A DNA stretch of 56,311 nt from Akkermansiaceae bacterium UBA5020 (GTDB taxonomy: Bacteria; Verrucomicrobiota; Verrucomicrobiia; Verrucomicrobiales; DEV007). Numbering within the stretch: position 1 is the stretch's first letter; each line of letters starts with the position of its first letter. Below are positions 50,039 to 56,311 of the stretch, piece by piece. The stretch spans positions 1-56,311 of the forward strand of contig DGXY01000130.1 in NCBI GenBank assembly GCA_002396885.1. The letters are read 5' to 3'. The notes below the pieces were generated by a model. It worked only from the letters and a program-made list of their open reading frames with translations, did not search any database and was not told where the DNA came from. The translations under genes were made by a program, and so were the position numbers.

Positions 50039-51028
50039 TTATTTGCCCGTCATGAACTCCGTGCCGAACAGTTCGGCGGAACCGTCGGTGACGACCTTCG
50101 TGCCAACGGGTGGACCAGTCGACAGGACCGCCTCGCTGCCGGAGAGCCGGGCGATCTGAATGCGTCGGCGGTGGTAGGTGTGCGGGGTCGTCTGCTCATA
50201 GACCCACTGGCCGCCGTGAATGTCGTGCAGCACCGCGCTGAACGGCAGCACGAGGCTTTCGATCGTGCCGTCGAGCGTGGGGATCTCGACAGCGACCCGC
50301 TCGCCGCTGCGGAGTTTTGTATCGGCGGGCAAGGCGTAATACCAATCGACGGTGTTGGTGAGGGCGTTCGCCGTCGGTGGCCCGGCTACGGGTTGGGCTC
50401 TTTGTGAGGGTCCGGTTCCACCCAAGGCCCGGACGCCTCCGGGTGCTTCCGGATCCAGGAGAACGGATTCGCCGCTGTAGACCGCGACGCGCACCCATGC
50501 GCGCTTGGCTCCGCCGGATTGGCCGACAGGCGCACCAAGGAGATCGCGTTGAGCCTTTGCGGTGGCCATGGCGGCTTCGGCGAGGGCGAGGGAAGTTTTT
50601 GCCTCATCGACTCCGCGCACGCTACCGGCTTCCGCGACAAGCATCTTTTGCGCACGCTCCACCGCGATTTTGGCGGCGTCCATCTGCACCTGCGCTTGGA
50701 GAATGCGTCCGTCGGCGGTCGCTTGCAGATCGGCGAGCCGGAGGACTTCCTCGAGAGTGCCACCGAGCACGGGAGCGACGGGTTTGCCCTCGGCTGCGAG
50801 CGGCGTGACCACTTCGCCGGAGAAGAGCCGCACGGCCGGAAGGGTGCGTCTTTCGACCGCGACGACCTTCAATCTCAAGGCTTCCTCGGCTTCCGGCTTC
50901 AGGGTGAGAATGACGAGATCTCCTTCCTTCGTGATTGTGGCCGGGGCAGACCCACCGGCATCGGCAGCGTTGAGGTTTCCCGCCACGTGAATTGCGAGGA
51001 TGAGGCCCGGAAATAGAATCGTTTTCAT
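50039..51028 (-). CDS. RND periplasmic adaptor
   Basis: A 329-residue precursor with signal peptide (ILFPGLILAIHVAGNLNAAD). A barrel-sandwich-like first half (LKVVAVERRTLPAVRLFSGE, GTLEEVLRLADLQATADGRI), a helical hairpin (QVQMDAAKIAVERAQKMLVA), then barrel strands (AVLHDIHGGQWVYEQTTPHT, RIQIARLSGSEAVLSTGPPV). It has no extra metal domain, unlike the two other adaptors here. It lies 18 bp before the pump gene and 9 bp after the TolC gene. Confidence 0.85.
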   Translation of the reverse strand: MKTILFPGLILAIHVAGNLNAADAGGSAPATITKEGDLVILTLKPEAEEALRLKVVAVERRTLPAVRLFSGEVVTPLAAEGKPVAPVLGGTLEEVLRLADLQATADGRILQAQVQMDAAKIAVERAQKMLVAEAGSVRGVDEAKTSLALAEAAMATAKAQRDLLGAPVGQSGGAKRAWVRVAVYSGESVLLDPEAPGGVRALGGTGPSQRAQPVAGPPTANALTNTVDWYYALPADTKLRSGERVAVEIPTLDGTIESLVLPFSAVLHDIHGGQWVYEQTTPHTYHRRRIQIARLSGSEAVLSTGPPVGTKVVTDGSAELFGTEFMTGK

Positions 51029-51037
51029 GGAAAAGCT

Positions 51038-52363
51038 TCAGCGGAGGGTCGCCTGCATGGCGTCTTCGAGCGCTCCGGCGGCGGTCAAGGCCTCGAGATT
51101 CGCCGCCATCAGCGCGACGTCGGTGGTGCTCGCCTCGATCCGGCGGCGGGTGAGTTCCAGCGCGGAGATTTCTCCTCCCTCGACCATGCGCCGGGTCGTG
51201 TCGGTCGCGGTGGCGGCATCCCGTGCCAGTTGCGCTGCCGTCGCTGCCTTGGCTTTAGAGGCTTGGTAGGCGGCCAAGGCGACATCGATTTCACCCTCGA
51301 TCACGCCCTGTTGGGCGAGGAAACGCTTCTCAGCGGTGATCCTGCGCGCCTCCGCCTCCGCGATGGGGCCGCGATTGCCGTTCAGAGGCAATTCGAAATT
51401 CAAGCCCAACTGCCAGCGGTTCTGACCGGAATTGTAGTCGTAGCCGGGACTCAGATTGATGTCGGGATATTGTTTCGCCAGTTCCAGTTTCAGCGCAGAC
51501 TCCGCGGAGGCGTAGTCGGCGAGCAGCGCCATCAAATCAGCCCGTTGCGTGAGGGCGTGGCGACGACACTCGTCCGGCTTGATGCCACCGAGATTGCGGA
51601 AGGTCGAGAAATCCAGATCGACGGCCCGCAGCGCAGTCAGCGGCACCCCGATAGCCGCCGCGAGCCTCGCCTCACCCGTGGCCGCGAGGCGCTCGGCATC
51701 CTGTCGGGCGAGGCGGGCACGGTTGATCATGAGACGGGCCTGGGTAAGTTCGAATTGCGAGACGTCCCCGGCCTCCATCTGCGCGGTCAATTTCTTGATC
51801 GCTTCTTCATGAAGGGCCTCCTCCGTCTGCAACAGACGGATGTTTTCCTTCGCCCCATAGACTTCGAGCATCGCCGCCCGCACTCGCGAACGCGCCGTCC
51901 AGGCCCGGGTCGAGACCCGCCACCTCGCCGCCTCCGCTGTCGCCATGGCCTGCTCCGTGCGACGCGAGCGTTTGCCAGCCGTCTCGATGGGGAGCGACAG
52001 GCTCGGGTTGATAAACCACGGTGTGAAGGCCGCCGGGCTGCTCGTCCACTGTGGAGAGAACGTGAAAACCGGGTTCGGACGTTGTTGCGCGGTCAGGATC
52101 AAGGCGGCCGCCTCCGCCGCTTCGGCTCGGGCGAGGGCGACGTCCGGGTGAAAATACGTCGCGGCGAGAGCCAACTGATCCACCGTCCAGGAACGACCGG
52201 CTGCCTTCTGCTCCTCAAGAAAGGCTTTCAGTCCCGCTTCATCGAGCGAACGGCCCGCGTAGGCAGCGCTAGTGTCCTCCGCGATGAGGGGTCTCTCCTC
52301 AAACTGCACGCACGAGGCGAGCGGAAGGACGGTAAGGAAGAAGATGGGGAAGGCGACTTTCAT
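51038..52363 (-). CDS. TolC-family outer-membrane lipoprotein
   Basis: A 441-residue precursor with lipobox (LTVLPLASCVQFEERPL, Cys18). TolC-type helices are seen at LAATYFHPDVALARAEAAEA and LMALLADYASAESALKLELA, with the strand motif LGLNFELPLNGNRGPIAEA. It forms the outer-membrane duct of the third RND system. It is the first gene of the pump set, 89 bp after the kinase gene. Confidence 0.87.
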   Translation of the reverse strand: MKVAFPIFFLTVLPLASCVQFEERPLIAEDTSAAYAGRSLDEAGLKAFLEEQKAAGRSWTVDQLALAATYFHPDVALARAEAAEAAALILTAQQRPNPVFTFSPQWTSSPAAFTPWFINPSLSLPIETAGKRSRRTEQAMATAEAARWRVSTRAWTARSRVRAAMLEVYGAKENIRLLQTEEALHEEAIKKLTAQMEAGDVSQFELTQARLMINRARLARQDAERLAATGEARLAAAIGVPLTALRAVDLDFSTFRNLGGIKPDECRRHALTQRADLMALLADYASAESALKLELAKQYPDINLSPGYDYNSGQNRWQLGLNFELPLNGNRGPIAEAEARRITAEKRFLAQQGVIEGEIDVALAAYQASKAKAATAAQLARDAATATDTTRRMVEGGEISALELTRRRIEASTTDVALMAANLEALTAAGALEDAMQATLR

Positions 52364-52452
52364 GGATAGCCCACAAAAGCCGAGTGACGGTCCGTCTCAA
52401 ATCCAAGTCAAGACAGCGAGAAGAAGATGACAGTATCTTCATTTTTCGAAGA

Positions 52453-53526
52453 TCAGGGCGGCGGGATGGCAGGGATGGCGAAAGAAACTTCCGTCCTTCC
52501 ATCCGGCAGCACGGCGTAGCCGATCCGTCCGCCGTGTGCTTCGACGATTGATTTTGCGATGCTGAGACCGAGACCGCTGCCCTCGATCGCACTGTTGTGC
52601 GCCGGATCACCGCGAAAGAAGCGCTCGAAGACCCGCCCTTGCAGCTCGGGGGCCAGCGCTGCTCCCGTGTTGCGGATCGCAAAGACCGCCTCGTCGTCCC
52701 CTCTTTGGAGGATCATCTCGATGCTCCCGTCAGGGACGTTGTATTTCACGGCGTTGTCCGCGAGATTCAGCAGCACTTGGCGGAGCCTCATCCGGTCGGC
52801 GCGCACCTCAATAGGCGGACAGGCGGACAGCTTCACGGTGATCCCGGACCCGGCCGCGAGGAGCGCCGCCTCCTCAGCGAGATCGCCCGCGAGATCGTGG
52901 AGCGCCACCGGTTCGCGATTCAACGACATCAGGCCGGCATCCGCCCGAGCGAGAAAGGAAAGCTGCCCGACGATCGACGAAAGCCGTTGGATTTCCTCCA
53001 GCATGGTGGCCGCATTCTCCCGTTCGTGAACCGTCGCATCCTCCCGCACGATCGTTTGTTCGAGCGTGCCGTGCAGGATCGTCAGCGGCGTTTTCAGCTC
53101 GTGCGAGGCGTTCAGGGTGAATTCGCGGGCTTGGGTGAAGGAACGGCCGAGACGCTCCTTCATGCGATTGAAAACCGCCGTCATCCGGTCCAGTTCGTCA
53201 CCGTTTCCGCTTCGTGGAACCAGGTCGGAAAGATTCGAAACATCCGTGTTTTCCAGGGCCTCGGTCAATTCCTCGATCGGGCGGAGGGCACGCCGCATCA
53301 GCATGCCGCCTCCGAAGATGCCGAGAAGGATCGCCGGCAGTCCGCCGTAGAGAATGATTTCGAAGGTCTCAAACAGAGGATCGTGTTTCAAGGCTGCCTC
53401 GGCTCCACCTCGCAGAGCCTCGTTGCGTTGCTCGGTGAATTCAAACCAACTCCAGAACCCGACGATCACCAGTGAGAAGCTGAGCGTGACGGAGTAGTAG
53501 AGCAGAATGCGGCGGCGCAGAGTCAT
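52453..53526 (-). CDS. Sensor histidine kinase
   Basis: This 357-residue kinase has TM1 at about 8-27 (YYSVTLSFSLVIVGFWSWF), only about 28 periplasmic residues, TM2 at about 57-77, a HAMP linker (RRALRPIEELTEALEN), H-box LNASHELKTPLTILHG, N-box LLNLADNAVKYN and G-box SGLGLSIAKS. The very short periplasmic loop leaves no folded CusS-like sensor domain, so it must sense within the membrane or through a partner. It overlaps the regulator gene by 4 bp. Confidence 0.88.
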   Translation of the reverse strand: MTLRRRILLYYSVTLSFSLVIVGFWSWFEFTEQRNEALRGGAEAALKHDPLFETFEIILYGGLPAILLGIFGGGMLMRRALRPIEELTEALENTDVSNLSDLVPRSGNGDELDRMTAVFNRMKERLGRSFTQAREFTLNASHELKTPLTILHGTLEQTIVREDATVHERENAATMLEEIQRLSSIVGQLSFLARADAGLMSLNREPVALHDLAGDLAEEAALLAAGSGITVKLSACPPIEVRADRMRLRQVLLNLADNAVKYNVPDGSIEMILQRGDDEAVFAIRNTGAALAPELQGRVFERFFRGDPAHNSAIEGSGLGLSIAKSIVEAHGGRIGYAVLPDGRTEVSFAIPAIPPP

Positions 53527-54197
53527 GGCTGAAGGCGAAGGGCGTAGCCGAGGCCACGAACGGTTTGGATGAGGGAGGGGGAAGCTTCCCGGTCGATCTT
53601 GTCGCGGAGTCGGCGGATGTAGACCTCGACGAGATTGGTCCCCGGATCGAAATCATACTCCCACACCGCACTGATGATATCTCTGCGGCTGACCACGCCG
53701 CCTTCCGCACGGAAGAGGCATTCGAGGAGCAGGCTCTCCCGCGTGGAGAGCTCGATCCGCTTGCCCCCGCGCCGCGTCTCTCTGGTGACCTGGTCGAAGG
53801 TGAGGTCGCCCAGCGAGAGCACCGAGGGCTTCGGCGGGCTGTTTCTTCTCAGCAGGGAACGCAGTCGTGCCATGAGCTCGGACATCGCGAAGGGTTTCGG
53901 CAGATAATCGTCGGCCCCCGCGTCCAGCCCCTCGACGCGCTGCTCCACCTCGCCTCGTGCGGAGAGCATGATGACCGGTGTGGTGTGCCCCCTAGCCCGG
54001 AGTTCCCTCACCAAGCTGAGTCCATCCAGCTTCGGCAGCATAATGTCCACCAGCAAGACATCGAAGCCGCCACGGAGCGCCTCATCGAGCCCTCCCTTCC
54101 CGTCCTCCGCCCACACCACCTCGAACCCCTCGCTTCTCAGCGTGCTGCCAAGCAGAGCGGCGGTCTTCGGTTCATCTTCAACGATCAGGAGGCGCAT
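53523..54197 (-). CDS. OmpR-family response regulator
   Basis: This 224-residue regulator has a receiver domain (MRLLIVEDEPKTAALL; phospho-acceptor Asp51 in VLLVDIMLPKLDG; Lys101 in DDYLPKPF) and a winged-helix DNA-binding domain (about 125-222; RIELSTRESLLLECLFRAEG, TNLVEVYIRRLRDKID). It is of the CusR/CopR/CzcR type. It heads the leftward operon and probably turns it on when the kinase reports metal. Confidence 0.9.
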   Translation of the reverse strand: MRLLIVEDEPKTAALLGSTLRSEGFEVVWAEDGKGGLDEALRGGFDVLLVDIMLPKLDGLSLVRELRARGHTTPVIMLSARGEVEQRVEGLDAGADDYLPKPFAMSELMARLRSLLRRNSPPKPSVLSLGDLTFDQVTRETRRGGKRIELSTRESLLLECLFRAEGGVVSRRDIISAVWEYDFDPGTNLVEVYIRRLRDKIDREASPSLIQTVRGLGYALRLQP

Positions 54198-54440
54198 TCA
54201 GGTTCTAGGTCATCCGCAGACACCATGGGGACAAATGAAAGAGTTGTCATTAACATCCTTCCCTGAGCCTGCGCCAGGAAGGAGCCGCCAGGATGGCTCG
54301 GTGCCTCCAAGAGCGGCAAGGACTCGCGAATGCGTAAATTCCCGGTCCCGGAAAATAGGCTTCAATGTTGCGGGGTGGGTTTTTCTTTCGCTTGGACCTG
54401 AGGCGAACCCAACGGGCAATCAGCCAAACGGCGACTGTCA
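54198..54440. other. Intergenic region with repeat copy B
   Basis: There are 243 bp between the regulator gene and the end of the P-type ATPase gene, both leftward. It should hold the promoter of the regulator operon, but no clear -35/-10 pair was found. Repeat copy B lies at 54328-54390. Confidence 0.35.
54328..54390 (+). repeat. Copy B of the 65-bp dispersed repeat
   Basis: GAATGCGT, GGTCCCGGAAAA, AATGTTGCGGGG and GTTTTTCTTT follow in the same order and orientation as in 18654-18718. The hairpin arms of copy A are not conserved, so this copy is no terminator. Confidence 0.55.
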
Positions 54441-56311
54441 TCACGCCTCGTCCCGAGTCACTCCGCCAAGGAGACGGAGGGAATTCAAGATCACCAGCAG
54501 GGTCGCTCCGGTGTCCGCGAGAATGGCGAGCCAGAGTCCCGCCATGTCGAGGAAGGCGAGGGTGAGGAACAACGCCTTGATGGAGAGGGCAAAGGCCACG
54601 TTGAACTGAATAATGCGGACGGTGCGTCGCCCAATGCGGACCGTTTCGGCGACCTTGCGCAGGTCGTCCTTCATCAAGGCGATATCGGCAGTCTCGATGG
54701 CCGTGTCGCTGCCGATGGCACCCATCGCAAAACCAACCGTGGCGATGGCAAGGGCGGGCGCGTCATTCACTCCGTCACCGATCATTCCGACGTGACGATA
54801 CTCTTCCACGAGACGACGGATGTGATCGACCTTTTGCTCCGGCAGCAGATCTCCGAAAGCCTCGTCGATGCCCGCTTGTTTGGCGATGGTGGAGGCAGTT
54901 CGCTGGTTGTCGCCGCTGAGCATGATGACCTCCTCAATTCCGGCAGCGTGAATCTCGCGGAGCGCCTCGACCACCTCGGGCCTCAGAGTGTCGGCGATGG
55001 CGATGATGCCGAGGATCTCACCGCCACATCCATCGTGTGGCTCGTGGCCGATCACGGCGAGGGACTGCCCCTTTTCCTCAATGGAGGAGAGAATGCCTTC
55101 GATCTCCGCACCGCAGAGACCGGTCTCATGCGTCAACTTGTGGTTTCCGATGAAATGCGGGTGACCCGCTATCGTCGCAGTGGCGCCGCGCCCGGTGATG
55201 GAAACGTAGTTCTCGATGGGAGGAATCGTCAGACCCTTCGCCCGGGCGGCCTCGGTGATGGCGATGGCAATGGGGTGTTCGGAATGACTGTTGATGGCGG
55301 CGGCCCTCGCAAGAATTTCATCCTCGGAGAGGGCAGACTGTGAAACGATCCCGACAACCTTCGGGGTTCCTTGGGTGATGGTGCCGGTCTTGTCGACGGC
55401 GAGCGCACGGAGTTTTCCAACTGACTCGAGATGGACCCCGCCCTTCACGAGGACTCCACGCCGAGCGAGGGCGGTGAGGCCGGAAACAATGCTGACAGGT
55501 GTCGCGATGACGAGAGCGCAGGGACAGGCGATGACCAGCAAGACGAGTGACCGGTAGATCCAGAAGAGCCACGGTTGTCCGAACAGCAGCGGGGGGACGA
55601 GCGCCACGAGGATCGCAAGAACAAAAACCGCAGGAGTGTAGATCGCCGCGAACCGGTCCACGAAACGCTGGGTCGGCGGCTTGTTTTCCTCTGCCTCTCC
55701 CACGAGCTGGATGATGCGGGCAAGGGTGGAGGCGGCGGCCGGTTTGGAAACCCGGACGAGGAGCGAGCCCTCGCCATTCACCGTGCCCGCGTAAACCGTG
55801 TCACCGACCTGTTTTTCCACGGGCAAAGACTCCCCGGTGATGGGGGCCTGATTGACGCTGGAACTTCCCGACATGACTTCGCCATCGAGGGGGATGCGAC
55901 TGCCGCTTTTGATCAGGATTTCGGTCCCGACTTCGACCTCCTCGACGGGGGTTTCTTTTTCGGATCCATCAGGCGAGCGGACGAGGGCGGTGGGTGGTGA
56001 GAGCTTCAGCAAGGCATCGACAGCCCGTCGGGCACGTCCCGCCGCCCAGGATTCGAGCAGTTCCGAGAGGGCAAAGAGAAAGACGACGCTGGCGGCTTCG
56101 GCATATTCTCCGATGATCCACGCGCCGGTGACCGCGACGGTCATGAGGACGTTGATGTCGAGCCGGAGTTTTCTCAAGGCTCCCCAGGCAGCGGGAAAGA
56201 CGAGCGAACCTCCAGCAAGAGTGGCGGCGGCGAAGCAGGAAATGGTGAGCCAGCCGGGGCCGACGTGGGTCCAATGCAGGATCAGACCGATGCCGGTGAG
56301 AATTCCCGAGG
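54441..56311 (-). CDS. Zn/Cd/Pb P1B-type ATPase, N-terminus off the window
   Basis: About 620 residues are visible; the frame is open to the right edge. The visible order is membrane spans, TGESLPVEKQV, CPC motif (VIACPCALVIATP), DKTGTITQG, SEHPIAIAITEAA and GDGVNDAPALAIA. The last two spans carry NVAFALSIKALFLTLAFLDM, then LAILADTGATLLVI: the conserved Lys and DxG of Zn2+/Cd2+/Pb2+ pumps. It would export divalent metal from the cytoplasm to the periplasm, feeding the RND pumps. Any N-terminal metal-binding domain lies outside the window. Confidence 0.92.
   Translation of the reverse strand, partial: SGILTGIGLILHWTHVGPGWLTISCFAAATLAGGSLVFPAAWGALRKLRLDINVLMTVAVTGAWIIGEYAEAASVVFLFALSELLESWAAGRARRAVDALLKLSPPTALVRSPDGSEKETPVEEVEVGTEILIKSGSRIPLDGEVMSGSSSVNQAPITGESLPVEKQVGDTVYAGTVNGEGSLLVRVSKPAAASTLARIIQLVGEAEENKPPTQRFVDRFAAIYTPAVFVLAILVALVPPLLFGQPWLFWIYRSLVLLVIACPCALVIATPVSIVSGLTALARRGVLVKGGVHLESVGKLRALAVDKTGTITQGTPKVVGIVSQSALSEDEILARAAAINSHSEHPIAIAITEAARAKGLTIPPIENYVSITGRGATATIAGHPHFIGNHKLTHETGLCGAEIEGILSSIEEKGQSLAVIGHEPHDGCGGEILGIIAIADTLRPEVVEALREIHAAGIEEVIMLSGDNQRTASTIAKQAGIDEAFGDLLPEQKVDHIRRLVEEYRHVGMIGDGVNDAPALAIATVGFAMGAIGSDTAIETADIALMKDDLRKVAETVRIGRRTVRIIQFNVAFALSIKALFLTLAFLDMAGLWLAILADTGATLLVILNSLRLLGGVTRDEA

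Noticed and set aside
54328..54390. Integron attC site
   Set aside because: The repeat pair lacks the 7-bp core boxes and imperfect palindrome of attC, and no integron integrase is present.

Overview
The window is about 62% GC DNA from a Gram-negative bacterium. TolC-type outer-membrane proteins, periplasmic adaptors and lipoproteins show two membranes. Many start codons follow A/C-rich leaders with no Shine-Dalgarno sequence. That leader style and the gene content fit Verrucomicrobiota or a relative, but no marker gene confirms it, so the phylum is an inference. The first 60 bases are poly-G rich and look like a poor contig end.

Left end (1-2800): a gene reads leftward off the window. It is followed by the 3' half of a tRNA-Thr gene (912-953) whose 5' half is missing, the usual scar of an integrase that targets a tRNA anticodon loop. 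Next come three 7-bp repeats at exact 20-bp spacing, an excisionase-like helix-turn-helix protein, and a cluster of seven CTTAAG palindromes. I read this as the end of an integrative element extending rightward. The integrase would lie outside the window.

Module 1 (2.5-10.2 kb): a divergent XRE repressor faces an operon whose near-leaderless promoter lies between two palindromes. Downstream are a large secreted-like unknown, a dual-specificity-type phosphatase, a beta-CASP metallo-beta-lactamase nuclease, a PD-(D/E)XK-like protein, and a shortened DnaE homologue in which all three catalytic aspartates appear to be lost. This is the best candidate for an undescribed system.

Module 2 (10.4-18.7 kb): a tightly packed set with an annealing-protein-like unknown, a Cas4/RecB-type Fe-S nuclease, two small membrane proteins, a beta clamp with a long basic tail, DUF3150, DUF1257 (Ycf35), DUF2997, a small unknown, a Ycf46-type AAA ATPase and another small unknown. 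It looks like DNA-replication or maintenance machinery of a mobile element. A terminator-like hairpin with seven T lies inside the first codons of the AAA gene.

Metal resistance block (18.8-56.3 kb): a CnrYXH-like sigma/anti-sigma/sensor set; a Cus-type Cu/Ag RND pump with many small Cys-, Met- and His-rich periplasmic proteins; a Cu(I) P-type ATPase; a Czc-type divalent-cation RND pump with an RcnA-like permease; a few unrelated genes (methyltransferase, MFS, DUF2270); a leftward operon of response regulator, histidine kinase, a third RND pump, CmoA-like enzyme, ICMT-like enzyme, EamA protein and a frameshifted PAP2 phosphatase; and a Zn/Cd/Pb P-type ATPase cut by the right edge. Three bipartite promoter-like motifs with identical spacing precede Cys-rich or YHS-type genes and may be targets of the ECF sigma factor.
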